A stretch of 64,000 nt of DNA from Temnothorax longispinosus (GCF_030848805.1 NC_092365.1:17599049-17663048), one strand, 5' to 3'; shown: positions 50,180 through 63,109, numbered from the stretch's first letter. The notes: a model not told the origin generated them from the sequence alone. Program-made: numbers and translations.

Positions 50180-50627
50180 TTATCCGAAACGCGCTACGCG
50201 GATGTCGCAGAAACTCCCCGTTCTGCAGTTCCCTTATTCTTAGTATTCGTAGTAACGAGAAAGTGTTCGGGAAGATCGTTCCAAGTAACCGGAGCCAATT
50301 GTAACTTTGCCGGGGCTTCTCTCTGTACATAATTACCTCTTTCATTAATACCCAATTAGCCGCTCGAACACCGGCTACTCGACGTGTATTGCGATTATGC
50401 TAAAAATGACACGAAAGTTTTACGGGCTTCGTATAAGTACCGTCTTAAAGTTACGTGTCGCTGTACTTTCGCAACTTCACTCTTATAAAACCATCGTAAG
50501 GTATTGCGAGTGTTTAAGACGACGGGAGTTGTAAGGATCAACTTGAGACTCATTGCCCGAGGTCGCCCAAAAAGACCTTTACCGGTATTAAAGCCATTTG
50601 AGAAAATGTGGCAAGTGCCGCCACGAA

Positions 50628-50637
50628 CCAACAGGTT
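50628..50637 (-). promoter_or_regulatory. ACCTGTTGG motif copy 6 (minus strand)
   Basis: CCAACAGGTT on the + strand reads AACCTGTTGG on the minus strand, matching the nine-base core of the 21-24 kb cluster. Confidence 0.2.
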
Positions 50638-51185
50638 GCAAACCAGTGCACGGGCGATAATTATTTATCGCTTTTGCAACGATCCGATAAAGCCCGATAA
50701 ATCCAACTTCTCGAATAATGTATATATCGGTCAAGAAAGGTACTTAAACCGCGCGAGATATGATTTTAAATTATTATTATTGGAATGGTGTTATTATTTT
50801 CATTTGGGTAACTTCTGCCTCTATAAATCCTTCAAACGTTTTAGCAAATTTTAATTATCGTTTTTTTTTTTTACATAAAAGGATTTAATTTTAATGAGAT
50901 TTAATGGATCTAAAACGTCATCTTGTCCGCCCGAAGTTAAATCGTAAACTCTGATAAAAATTCTAATTAGAGCGATTTTTTAAACTTATTTTTTCCAAAC
51001 TATGTTTTAATATTACGCTTTATTTCCGAACCACATTTCTCGTTGTCGTTCGACGTGACGGGCATATTCAGCGCGCCAACAAAAGAATACGTAAAACGGC
51101 AATTAGGCGACGTAATAAATTCGAAATAAAGTAAGCGGCTATCGGGGCGAAGTGAGAGCATATACGACAATGGTGGAAGATAGAG

Positions 51186-51233
51186 GTGGAGAGAAAGAGA
51201 GAAAGAGAGAGAGAGAGAGAAAAAGAGACAGAG
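51186..51233. repeat. GA microsatellite
   Basis: (GA)n with AAAG interruptions, about 50 bp; it ends about 55 bp before the hairpin at 51288. Confidence 0.85.
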
Positions 51234-51287
51234 GTCAAGGAGAGAAAAAGGAATCCAATTAACATCCTGTTGAAAAGTTATGGAAAC

Positions 51288-51333
51288 GCCAACGGCGAAT
51301 CCCGAGCGTCACACCTCGGGATTCGCCGTTGGC
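51288..51333. repeat. Perfect 19-bp hairpin, 8-base loop
   Basis: The arm G-CCAACGGCGAATCCCGAG (51288-51306) and its exact reverse complement (51315-51333) flank the loop CGTCACAC. It is GC-rich and unlike the simple repeats around it. The stem is short for a typical insect pre-miRNA. Confidence 0.85.
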
Positions 51334-52527
51334 CGGCATGTGCCAAGGAATTTTTCCCGCGGGGTAATTAGCTCCCCCGGCGCACCCTTCCGACCCACCG
51401 ACATTTCGCACGTCCTTGCTACGTAACTCGTAGACACTCCGAGCGTTGGTAAACCTTTTCCAGATGAACGCCAATTAACGTGCCTTTGCTCTCATCGCGT
51501 TTTCACCAGCGAAATTGCACATCATTCTCTCGTCGGTTTCCTTTTTTCTGACAACAGAAGATACAAAATGTCCGAACACAATTGTAATCGTACTCTTCGT
51601 TATGCGTTCGATGAGAAATATAGATCCGAGTCTATTGAGACTTAAGGTAAGTGTATCAATGCCGGGACACTTAAGACCTATGTCTGAACACCTTTATTAT
51701 TTTAGTTTCTAAATAATTAAGTATAACGCGAATAAAATCAAAGAAAGAAATATAATATAAGAAAAATATTTTTATCTCTGATTTTTTTATTTTAATTTGC
51801 GTTATAATAATTTATTTAAGGTCTAAAATGATAAAAATGTCCAGACGTAGGTATACGTGCCCAGGCATTGGTACATTTACCTTAGAGATCCGATTTCTAA
51901 TTTTTAATTTCAAATATCATAACAAAACGAGCTTTTCTCTGTCAAAGATAACAGCGTTGAAAAACGCAACTCGCGAAAAACGAATCATTGCGTTTTTTTT
52001 TTTTTAGTTTGATTGCTGAGAGCAAGACAGTAATATTGTTACGCCCGCACGAGAGACATGTGCATAATCGCGATCGTCATCGCGTTATACAACGAAGAGT
52101 GTGTGTGCTCTCGCGAGATAAGCGAGAACGGGAACGTCGTTAAATGTTGCACTCGTAGAATTTAAAATGCTCTCTTCTACAAGTGCGCTTCTCGCGTTCT
52201 CTCGCGTATTTGCGCGTTGTAACCGTCAAAGACCCGGGTGTGCATCGAACAGGCGAGGCGAGAACGAAGCAAGGACGCATTCGAATCAGATGTACTGTCG
52301 CGACAGTATCAGAGAGGATAGAATGGCGTGAGAAAGAAATAAGGATGAGAAGGAAGCGACTCGACCATTAGTAGTGCGAATTTGCTTTCTTAAAATGGCA
52401 CGTTTTGTATTCGGAGATATATGGCGGAGAACGCGGATCTTAAAACGACGTTATCTGGTGAATGAATTTTCCTGTTCTCAGTATATACAAAAAATAAGAG
52501 AATATCCTTTTGTGCTGGAAGTAAAAA

Positions 52528-52576
52528 TTTAAAAAAATTTGACTTACACCACTATGACTTTTACTCCTCCATATAT
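52528..52576. mobile_element. Solo right arm of the TATATGGAGGGG MITE family
   Basis: TTTGACTTACACCACTATGA followed by a TTTTAC-CCTCCATATA end matches the right arm of the element at 30474-30636 with a few substitutions. The left arm is missing, so this is a truncated copy. Confidence 0.75.
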
Positions 52577-53580
52577 ATTTATCTATATAAACATATTAAA
52601 AATTAAAAAGTTTTATTTTTATTTATTGAAACAATAATTATATATAATCGTATACAATATGCATTAATAATGTATTAATATTGGCATTGTAGAATTTAAT
52701 TAATTAATTAAATTAATTAAAAAAATGAAAAATAATAACATACAACAAATAATAATATACAACTTTTATTTTAAAGAAAAAATATGATCAATCACACGCT
52801 GTATAAAGTGGGTATTCGCTTAGACAAGATTATTTGGAAGTCTTCTTGTCGACGCCACAGACGTTCGTAAATATCCAACCCGTCATATTTTCCGCCAAGA
52901 ATACCTTGTACCAGTATCGCGACGGCGACGGCTGCCCGAGTTACCGTATCGAGGAACTTTGTGTTTGACAGTGGTTCCGAGCAAAAAAATAAAGGGAATA
53001 AAGGAGGGTGAAAAGTTTCGTACAGTCGACGGGAACCAGACCTTTGACCCGACGTTAAAGCTTCGGCAAACGAGAGCATTTATCGTAGCAAGACGCTGTG
53101 TCCCCTTTCGGTCGAACAAGAAATACAAGGTATTCTAGCTCCGAAAGTATAGAATGTAATTCGATAAATTTCCCGCGCGGTACTGGCGATTTCACGAGCG
53201 GCATACTTCGCAATTTCTGTCGGCCAATATTGACATTTCAATGCGGATAACGCGCGCGCAAGCAGATATAAATTTTGTGTATTTTATAATTTTGCGAAAT
53301 AATAATGATACACGCGTTATCGCGAAACGTTTGCAAATATTTCATTGCATATTCTTTAATAATTATCGGATGAATGTTTTCGACTATCAATTATTGCAGG
53401 CGTATAACAATGTTCAGGGCGCGTGATTTAATTATCACGTAATGAAACAAAATGATTTTCTTCTCATATTTAATTTTAATAAAATTGCAATTATGAGCGA
53501 TTAAAAAATTTTAATAAAAAATGTTAATGGCCGTAATAAAAGAAAGAATAATGGCTCGTGCACGGTCCCAAACCGGTACC

Positions 53581-53617
53581 TATAAAGCCTAGTCGGTCGG
53601 TATATACCTATCAGTTC
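53581..53617 (+). promoter_or_regulatory. Candidate TATA + initiator core promoter
   Basis: TATAAA starts at 53581 and an insect-type initiator TCAGTT at 53611-53616 puts the +1 A at 53613, 32 bases downstream, which is the spacing expected for a TATA/Inr promoter. No substantial open frame follows: a 22-codon frame at about 53741 starting MAALRIK is the nearest of note. A match by chance is quite possible. Confidence 0.25.
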
Positions 53618-54591
53618 TCGTTTAGAAGCAGAGATATTATATCATGCTTTAGGGTTTCATAAAATACGAGCGAACTGAAGATAAGGTGGTTCCCGAGTAA
53701 CCAACCAGGGGAACCAGAAATCGGTGCAAAAACTCTAAAGAAATGGCGGCTCTTCGCATTAAGACTTCCTCGAAGTCGAGCTACAGAAAACGAGCGCATT
53801 TATCTTCTTGAACCGTTGTTTTCTTTAAAGTAAGAAAAGGATGGAACGCGGTAAAAGCTGCGAGTAGGTTTTTTTTTGGCCACGAGAAGGGACAATACAT
53901 AACTGGGGTAACACCCACGTCCGCGGACCTGCCATTAGCTTTTCGCCGATTCAAACTTTGTAATCGCGATAATCGAAATCCCATGTAAAGGCAAAACGAA
54001 CTGCCTGCCACTTTTCCTACGAGGATGGAAGAACGTAACTCTCCATTTTGTAAAGCGGTTCCCTCGCGTTTCCCTCTGTGAGACGACAGCGTAACACCTT
54101 CGCGTAGCGTGTGACGTCGTCTCACTTCGCGTCTCTTCACATTATCTGATATCGTCGAGTCATGGAAACTCTATTTCCGAGGCGCGACAGCGTCGTTGCG
54201 CATTCAACAATAAATACGGAGGTGGAACTTTGTTTACCGCCTTTAAAGAAAATATTACGTTTCAAGCGCGCATATAGCGATCCCCGCGCTTACCCGTTTC
54301 TACTGCATTATGATTAATGCACGCCAAGCGCACCATTTAGGAATTTGCTTTGTGCTCGCCTTCTGATTAACGAGCAGTACACCTACCGCGGTACTTCGTC
54401 ACGATTAAGTAAAATGGTTGCGAAAGAGATAGCATAGAGACAGCGGACGATCTGAAATTTTTATTCAATGGGGCGGTAGTTAGTTTCCGCGAAGTTAGCA
54501 CATACATTTTTAGAATCCCGATACAACTGATAGAGTTTTGGCTCTTTCCCAAAAAGTTCTAGGCTCGTATTTATAGTTTCCGCCAAAAATC
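53618..54591. other. Non-coding DNA downstream of the candidate promoter
   Basis: Mixed composition. The minus-strand open frame 53781-54140 (119 codons) has no recognised domain. Nothing else is supportable. Confidence 0.5.
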
Positions 54592-54987
54592 TCAATTCTT
54601 GTCTCGAAACGCGATACAGTTTTATAACCGGATCTTAAAATTTGATGATTTCTTTTAATAGAATTTGAAGTCTGCATCTGGCTTATCTATATTTTTAAAT
54701 ATTAATACCCTTTTTCATTTTCCACGCTTTGCTCGCTGTACTTTTGAGTTGAGATTCATATAATAACTATAAATTCTATAGTTATCAATTTCTATCAATT
54801 CTTATCTCGAAACGCGATACAGTTTTATAACCGGATCTTAAAATTTGATGATTTCTTTTAATAGAATTTGAAGTTTGGCTTATCTATATTTTTAAATATT
54901 AATACCCTTTTTCATTTTCCACGCTTTGCTCGCTGCACTTTTGAGTTGAGATTTATATAACGACTATAAATTCTATAGTTATCGATT
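54592..54987. repeat. Tandem duplication, about 203-bp period, two units
   Basis: Unit 1 (54592-54794) and unit 2 (54795 to about 54987) are over 90% identical by eye. Both contain TCTCGAAACGCGATACAG, CCACGCTTTGCTCGCTG and AAATTCTATAGTTATC. Unit 2 lacks six bases after GAAGT and has a few substitutions. Non-coding and AT-rich; the high identity points to a recent duplication. Confidence 0.9.
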
Positions 54988-57840
54988 TTTCAGAAATAGT
55001 TCTGGCGATTAAGTGCGAAGATAGAGAGTTGATAATTTGAGGTTTTATCTTTACAGAGATAAGATAATTCTTACCTAAACTGAATTGAATAGAATTCGGT
55101 TATTGCGAATAATAATAATAGTACTCGAATATGATATGGTACCCTTAGACGATCGCACGATCGTATATCTTTGCAAGATAAACGTGTGAACGGCGCGGGA
55201 TGAAAAATAAAAATGTGTTTTCATCAACAATTCGCGCTTGGACCTCGTCACAGTTTGGATTTTTTGGACAACAGGCTATTCGTCTTGACTGATGTCGATA
55301 TTGAAACGGGGAAAAAAACGAAATGGAAAAATACAACGTATTCTCCCCTATTTGAAAGGAAGAGGCCGAATAACTTGGCAAATTTTCCAAGCGTGGAAGA
55401 ACTCGTACGTTCCGCGGGGATATCCGTCACGGTCTCCGCTGCAGAACGTTGGTGTCAATATCACCGGTGTTCGACTTCCAATATTGGAGCAACAGTGTGA
55501 CCAATTCTTCTCTTCTCGGTTACATAAACCAGTGCAGAGTATCGAGTTCGACGCAAAACAACAGACGTAATGTCGGATCGACAGCCAGTCGATACACGAT
55601 ACAGCACCACTCGACTCGTGTAAATCCGCTGTAAGTTCACTCGGCCACAAGCGCGTTTCTTAGGATCCTCAGTTTATTGGAAACCGTAGGTCGGCACGTC
55701 GAATAAGAAAAAAGAAAGAAGTGCCGGCGAAACATGTTAGTCTCGAGAGTTATATTTACTCGAATCAACTCTCTCTCTCTCCTTTCGATGAGTTGGAATT
55801 ACGGAGAGCCCGAGCAAGATAAAAACCGGTCAAGTGCGGAAATATCAACTTTTCAGAGGGAGCAAGAAACATTATATCCCTGCAAAATCCAACGCCATAT
55901 ATTCGAAGATGTTTTAAAGAAATAATATCTTAAAGCTCAGATAAAGGGATGGGGGAAGAGGGTCGCATCTGGCGCACCGCGCGATAAAGAGATAATGCAT
56001 CGCAATCAATTTCAGCCGGCTCGAAATCGGGATAAATTTAAGTACGATTATCGTTTTCCCTCATAATCCGCGAGCATTTTGCACGAAAATAATTATTCTC
56101 AAGATTATATCCGCGTTCTCTCCCTCGCCCTCTAATGAACGCGATCAGTAAAATCTGTGAACCTACGTCGGGTCATAATGATTGGGATAAAAATTAACCG
56201 TGGTGATAACAGTAAAGTGAAACTAAAGCAATAATAATTTTAAAGCGGATTATAAGACTCCCCACACCCGATTCGACATTCTCGACGCGGCCTGTATTCA
56301 ACCTGACTCCCTCATATACATATAGTATTCCTTCCTTTCATACATATATACATATGGTGCTCACGTAAGCATATTCTCCATTTCGGAGGACGCGTTATTC
56401 AAATGATTATAAACAAAGGAATCGTACGAAACACTTGCAATGATTTTGTTACGAAGACTAACTGGAGGGTCAGGATTTTAAAACTATCTTACAATGTAAT
56501 ATTGTAGTGTCAAAGTATTTATTAATTAATATATAATTATAATATGATAAATGAGTCTCAGATTTGACAAGATTCTCACAGTGCACGGCAGCTTTCACCG
56601 CACGAGGATAATTCACTTTTCCACGATCGTTATGATTTGATATTATAAATAAAAAAGGACACGTAGACAATAGGCATATAGACAACAGGTATCACTGACT
56701 CAACAATTACACAGGTGGCATACGTTTGACCAATCTTGGTTTAAAATCAAATATCCTATAATATCGTATTATAATAGTAATTGAACAACAATAACGTTGT
56801 TGATTGGATTTACATTGATTATGTAGACAAATAGAAAGATAAAATTTGCATCACGCGGCGCGGGCGCCTCGATTGCGAGCACTTGCGTTCATCCCTGAGT
56901 TTAAATATTAAAAATGTCATGATCCAACGAATTCCTCCCAAGACACCCCGTGTAATCTGGCGAGGGACGGAAACCCTCCTTACGCCACTGAATACGTTCG
57001 ATTTGCTCGCTCGAAAGTTACGAATGGAGATCCATCCCATGGGGGCCGAAGTTTTCAGTATCCGCCGATGCTCGCCCTTGCGCCCGGATTGTTCTCCCGA
57101 AAGGTAATTGATCTGGATTGCCCGCTCGCGCCTTCCGCACGAACTTTTAATAGTATTTTACTTCTAAGCACACCGCCTCTCCGTCGGGCGGACTGATGCA
57201 TCCACCTCAGCGGGAACTTTTCCCCCTCGCTAACGGAGGAGGGTAAGTTCGAGCAAGAACTGCCGAAATTCTTGCTTACTCACTTACGCCGTAAATGCGA
57301 CTTCAATGTCGTGGACTTAGCCGGGGTGAGTGGATCGTTATCGCGTGCGCCGGCATCGTGGCTGCCGTCTTTACCGGATACCTCACTCCGTTTTACATCG
57401 CCCCGCTGCTTTCCGGCGTTGTAATAATAGAGAAGAGACTTGGCGATGTCTTCCCGTAAAATAGCTTTATTAAAGCTCCAAGGACGTACAGCAGTGCGTG
57501 GCCACGGTTACTACATTCTTGTAGTAAAACATACGTCGCCGCCGTGTAATGGCCACGATGCCGTTAAATCCCGGTGTTACTTCAGAGCAAGACTCGCTAG
57601 TCTTGCTACGCTTCTTTCTTCCTGTGCGAGTATCCTTGCATTACTTTCAGATCTCCGATGCGAATAAGTTCAAACGGAATGACAAGATAAATCTCGGAGG
57701 GAAGTGCGCGCATAAATTTTACGGTGCATTGCGGTGCCGCTGAAGTTCTTCAACTTGGGAAATGCGTAACTTTCAATGAAAGCTACGTTTGGAAATTTTT
57801 TTTTATTACCGTACGCCGCGTGGTAAGCAGACATTCCTAT

Positions 57841-57862
57841 AAAAAAAGAGAGAGAGAGAAAA

Positions 57863-57897
<35 letters not shown>
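57841..57897. repeat. GA microsatellite
   Basis: A poly-A start followed by (GA)n with AAAG interruptions; it gives Arg/Glu repeats on + and Ser/Leu repeats on minus. Confidence 0.9.
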
Positions 57898-57898
<1 letters not shown>

Positions 57899-59662
57899 TG
57901 TGCAGGTCGGAATTCGAGGAGCTTGAATTTGAGATTCATTCCTCGATACTGGGATTTCTTAGACATGTTAGCTGCTTTCTTTCACGCAATATGTATCGGT
58001 GAAAATCTCTCGAGCAAAGCGTGCTTCATTTTCCGTACTTTTCGTAACTCTGATCGGAAATTTCGTTAAATTCACTGAATATCGCAAATGTAATGATTTT
58101 AACGACGTGATGTTAGTAACGATGTGTACTATAATATCGCGTCGTTACAGATTTTTAATGAAATTGTATCGTTTGTATTTTATCTCCAATAGCTATTTAT
58201 GACATTAAATTACGATGCATGATATAACGGCGTAAAAATAACGGCAGGATCGCGGAAGGCATTGGCCATTACCGAAATTGAAAACTGTCAGCACGCACCT
58301 GTGCGTGCATAAGTAAATACGAGCAAGAGTGTGCGATCGAGTTTTTAGTTTTTACCACACTGTCGGGATACTGCATTGTAAACACGTTCGTAAATACGGG
58401 AAACTCCGGGACGGGACGCGAAACAAACTAGTCCGATGATGTTAATTGTCGCGCGGCGCTTGCATTAAACGTCCGTTTATTTTATGGGAATTGAACATTG
58501 TGATGGAAAATGTTGTGTGCGCGCGCGCGCAATGAAAAATTGCGGGCTCGCGGAGCACGCCCTTATCGTAATAAGTCTCCGAAGTTTATCCAACTTCAAG
58601 TTTCCTTCCGCTATTTCCGCGAATCATTTCTTTGCAGCGTACATTTGTTACTCCCCCGGAATATTAGCTTTTTGCGCGCCACTCGCGCAATTGTCTGCTT
58701 GATGAATCGACTCGCAATGGAATAAACGCGATCCAGAAGTTGCGCATTTCCTTTTGACTCGACTACCACTATCGCCCCGGTGAATTTTTGTGTCGATCCT
58801 TCTATCGCGGAAATTCGATTGAAAACATATGTGATTGAAGGGTAGATATTTTCTCGATGGAACCGCAGATAAAAAATCCATCAAAAAAAGAGAGAATGTT
58901 CAGACTATTTAGACTATTTACATCTTTGTAAATTCGCCTGCCAAATTGTTAGATAGATGTGATTTAAATATTATTTGTCTATTTTGATTTTTAGTTTTTT
59001 TTTTTTTAATTCCGAAGAGAGATCTGTCTCTTGTAACGAAATTGTCAATGTTATACGACAACGAGCGATACCAACGAAAACACTCGAGCATAAACACCGG
59101 GTATTATAGCGTTGTAAAATGGCATCGTATTGTTTCAAAAATGCGCCTGTAAACACCGGCTATTTTGCGAGATATAAAAAACGCTTAAGAGAGAGAGAGC
59201 AAGAGCTTTCACCTTATAAAAAGCCATATCAAATCCGACCATAAGAGGAACACGCGTTCGAATACGTCGACTTTTTCATATTGTTAGCACTCCTCTTCGT
59301 TTTTGCTACGCGGTTGAAACGTTAAGCGACTCCGGAAGACTCTTTCGAGTTGATGAAGCTCACGGTGCCGTCCTGTGCCAAGACAATAACAGTGTAGGAA
59401 CGTAATGGAACATAAAGAAGAGCGCGCGCAGCATCGTCCGAAACGATCTCGGATAGTACGGCCAACTCGCCCGTCGTGAACGACCGGAAACGACATTCGA
59501 ATTCTGTTGCACGAGGTGTTGCAGGGCCTTAATCGTTTCGATCCGACTTTTCCACCACTCCGGCAAATACACAGACGGGTCAGAAATCGCGAAGCGTTGC
59601 CACCCCGAGAACGTGACGACGCTCTCTTATCGAATCTACGCCTCGCCCATCCCGACCAATCC

Positions 59663-59684
59663 TCTCTCTCTCTCTTTCTTCTTC
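59663..59684. repeat. CT microsatellite
   Basis: A short (CT)n/TTC run. Confidence 0.75.
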
Positions 59685-61303
59685 GGAAATAGGGGAATAG
59701 GGAAAATAATTGCTTCGGGTTTTTCATTCCTTATTCCATTCTTTTTTCACTCTCCGCTTCGCTTTTTCGTCTTCGGTGTTCCATTATTCTGAAAAACCGG
59801 AGTAGCCGGAGAGCGCCGGATGCAGCGCCCGGAAGACTAATCGACGCGTTCAAGATCGGTTAAGTAGAGAACTGGAGAACAAACGGATGCCTCCGTATAC
59901 GCTCCCGATGTTAATTTCGGTGAAGGGGGGAGTCGCGCGCGCGTGAGAAAGGAAGCGAGCTCGAAGGAAAATCGGTCAGGAGAGTGGCGGTATCGGAAAC
60001 TCACGGCGAATTATATCGGCGAACGGAGACGCCCGACTTTCCAAGCCGTTTTTCTGCAAGTCTTACGAGAAACGCGATCGGACAGGGGCGGCGCGCGAAA
60101 GTCATTAAGGGAATATACTTATTCGCCAACGTTGGCCAACGAAGCGCGGAATTATCGATCGCGCCCGGTCAGCGAGAGCACTTACGTGTATCACGTTTCA
60201 CGAGAGATTCCATTTAGAAGTTCTTAGACTAGAGAATATCGCGCCGCGCGCCGCGGGCCGCGCCGATTCACACATAAAAGCAATGCGAGTCAAAGGGCGT
60301 GCACCACCAAAAAATAAATTGTAAAACTGTGTTATGCTGTCAACAATCGTTGAATAATTGTTGCGTGGCTATTTTACTTGTTATATTCGAATTGGCGGCG
60401 TTATATAATACGAGAGCCTATGAATACACAAAAACTTGTTTTATTAAACTCGTTTATTAAAAAAACTCGTTTATTTTATCAATTAATATTTAAGGCTTCC
60501 ATTTTTTTGGATACAATGTGCTATTATGAGTACGCATAAATAAATGTACGACAAAATACAATTGTTGGAAAAAACAGTAATAATATTTTTTTAGTAATAA
60601 TAGCTTTATTGAAGTGCAGTTTTTTGACGTTGTACATGAAGATAAAAGAGAATAACATCTCAAAATGTCAGCAATGGTGCTGCTCCAGGCTTTTAATATA
60701 ATAAAAATAATGTAACAATAAAATAGCAATATTCATAATAATGACGAATCATACGTGGAGATACAAATGTATTTCCAAAAATCGGCGATCCAAATCGCCC
60801 ACGAATTCGTCATGCACCACGAATGACATTGTGCATTCAATCGCAATATGTAAAATAGATTTCCTATCGCGAAGTTTCGTAAGTGAATCCATCAAAACTT
60901 TTATAAAAGTTCCGGCAAGACTGATGAGTTTCTCCCCCGGTATCGACCTACCTCAATGCCGATTCTATCTAAGCGCTCCATAGGATTAACCGAGTAGAAA
61001 TCTGAAACATTCAACGAAGGACGGAAACTTTTCGGACGTCTCGTCGTGAGAGATTTACGTACATGATACATAGCCGGAATATCAGTGAGGGAATTTAAAC
61101 TGAATTTCCTCCGTTACATCAGCTACCACGAACTGCTCCGCTCAGTGTACTCGTAATTAAGCAAGATTACAGTACCGAGAAATTATCGCTAATCGCGATA
61201 AGAATGAAGATGATTTCATACAATAATATATATTTTATCCATAGTGTATTTAAGTATAGTATATTTAGTATAGCAATAGTATATATTTTATAATTTAAGT
61301 ACA

Positions 61304-61330
61304 GTATATATATATATATATATACATATA
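61304..61330. repeat. TA microsatellite
   Basis: (TA)n of about 25 bp within a TATAGTATA-rich, AT-rich stretch. Confidence 0.8.
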
Positions 61331-62923
61331 GTATAGTAATTAAGCAGGTATATTTAAAAATTAGCATGTGTAATGCAATAGATACTGTAGGATTTTACTT
61401 GACGTGCTCGATAGGATTAGTTGCACATTATATTACATGTTAAAACCCGGGCATCGACAGACCCGTCGTAAATCAAGGGCGCATCGGCTTATTTCCGCGG
61501 GACGCGAAAATTCCAGTTGGACGCCGTATAAAAAATGACGTCAATTTTTCAACGGTAAAAACTCCGCGACGTGAAGACTTGGTCGCGACTCTCGAAATCA
61601 CATCTACTACATCGTGTTCCATCCGTCGAAGTCGGTGTGTACTCTGTATACAGCATATAGGTACGCGGTTCTGTATAGCGTGATTAATTATCCCGGCGCG
61701 GGCGCGGACCGCTGCGTCGTCGCCCGCGCGTATCCGCAGAACAAATACCGCTCGATACACCGTTGCGCGGTGGTGGTGCCCGCGCGGATTCCGCGTGGAT
61801 TCCGTGTGGATTCGTAGCTATCGCAGCTATCCGCACACAGGGCGAGAGGCGAGACACCCTGGCTTGGTATTTGCCGGCAGCACAGTTCGTGGCTGCGCCC
61901 TGATCGCGCGGATACACATCCGAAGCCGGGTGGATAAACCCGCGGCGGGCTGCGAGCGGCGAAATTAAGACGACGGCGATCCGTGGGGTACACGCCCCGT
62001 CATCGTCGCCTGGAGTCGGCGGCGACCGAGTTTCGAAAGTCACTTCGCACGTACCGCCACTTGAATCTTATCCGAGCGCCGGCAAAAATACTTCTGACTG
62101 TCCGAAGTAGAAGATTGCCGTCTTCTTCCACTCCGTGAGTACTTCGGGACGACGGCAAAAGTCGGCGAAAAGTTGCCCGCCCGCTCGCTCGCTTTGCTCG
62201 CCTCTGCGGTTCGTCGCGCTGTAAGAAACGCTCTCTCACGGAACGGAGTTGGTGAAGAGGATCCGCGACGAAGCCGGACCGAAAGTTCTCGCCGAGTATC
62301 GGGACAAGAAACGTCACCGCTCTGTAACGATCGCGAACTCCCCTTAACGCCGACGTCCGATGATTTAATGGCCGTCCGTTACAGCGCGCGCTTGAATCCC
62401 CGGCATTGGTCGCGGAACAAAGAATCTTTCTTGTAACGTGTACTCGGTCACGCGCGACATATCTTATTGAAAACGACAATCGAATACTCTAATGCAAGAA
62501 CTATACACCGGTCCCGATATTGACAAAGTCAAGAGGTCTCGTGAACTTCGATTAACCGATGGCAACGGGCTTGTCTATATTAATTGACGCCGTAAACTTC
62601 GTAACTACGTGAGTCCGTAGCTCAGATGAGTTTGGGAAAACTAAAGCCCGCAAATTATAATTATTTTACAATAACATATGAACGCGAGAAACTCTTTTAA
62701 TACATGCCGTATGTAGAATGTTATGCATGTTAAAATGAACAAAAATTTAATAACTTTTCTTTGAAAGTTGAAATCCAGCGGAATGTAGGAAAGAGGATTA
62801 GCACATATTTCCATTAACATATATTTAATCATATTAATTAATAATAGAGATTAAAAATGAAGTTTTAATCATATTTTGGAAGCCGACTTAACGATATTTT
62901 ATCATTAATTATTAAAATCCTTA

Positions 62924-63109
62924 TTAGCACAATATCGCTTGCAAGGACATTGCAATTACTTACATCTAAATTTTCGCGGAATATATTATCCTCTCTAACG
63001 TTACGATTTAAAATGTTCTGTGAATCATAACGTTAGAGAGGATAACATTGTCCGCGAAAATTTTGATATAAGTAATTGCATGATGTCCTTGCAAGCGATA
63101 TTGTGCTAA
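62924..63109. mobile_element. Compact foldback MITE-like element, about 85-bp arms
   Basis: The left arm 62925-63008 (TAGCACAATATCGCTTGCAA onward to CTCTCTAACGTTACGATT) pairs almost throughout with 63023-63108, leaving a 14-base loop. A few mismatches and small indels occur. The ends are TTAGCACA/TGTGCTAA. There is no coding capacity. It would fold into one long hairpin if transcribed. Confidence 0.83.

Larger units (their letters stand above)
49420..53580. other. Non-coding DNA downstream of the second Ig exon (presumed intron)
   Basis: It starts with the GTAAGA donor. It holds three inverted repeats (49492, 50052, 51288), a GA tract (51186-51233) and a solo MITE arm (52528). AT-rich parts lie at about 49560-49920, 51700-51850, 52480-52800 and 53240-53530. 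I looked for the next Sidestep domain exon (Cys/Trp-bearing, phase-1 start) and saw none. Confidence 0.6.
54988..62923. other. Non-coding DNA with CpG-rich blocks near the end
   Basis: AT-rich parts lie at about 54990-55140, 56390-56830, 58880-59020, 60310-60760, 61140-61450 and 62640-62920. CpG-rich blocks at about 59280-60270 and 61450-62480 contain Arg/Ser-rich frames of up to 159 codons (62000-62479, minus) with no domain I know. A GA tract is at 57841-57897, a CT tract at 59663-59684 and TA repeats at 61304-61330. No Sidestep exon was seen. Confidence 0.5.

Noticed and set aside
57724..58002. Frame with Arg-Glu repeats
   Set aside because: Produced by the GA microsatellite.
62000..62479. 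159-codon open frame, minus strand
   Set aside because: Arg/Ser-rich frame in CpG-rich DNA where stops are rare; no recognisable motif or splice context.
62612..62670. Possible tRNA (TAGCTCAGATGAG resembles an A box)
   Set aside because: No B box (GGTTCGANNCC) at the expected distance and no cloverleaf stems.
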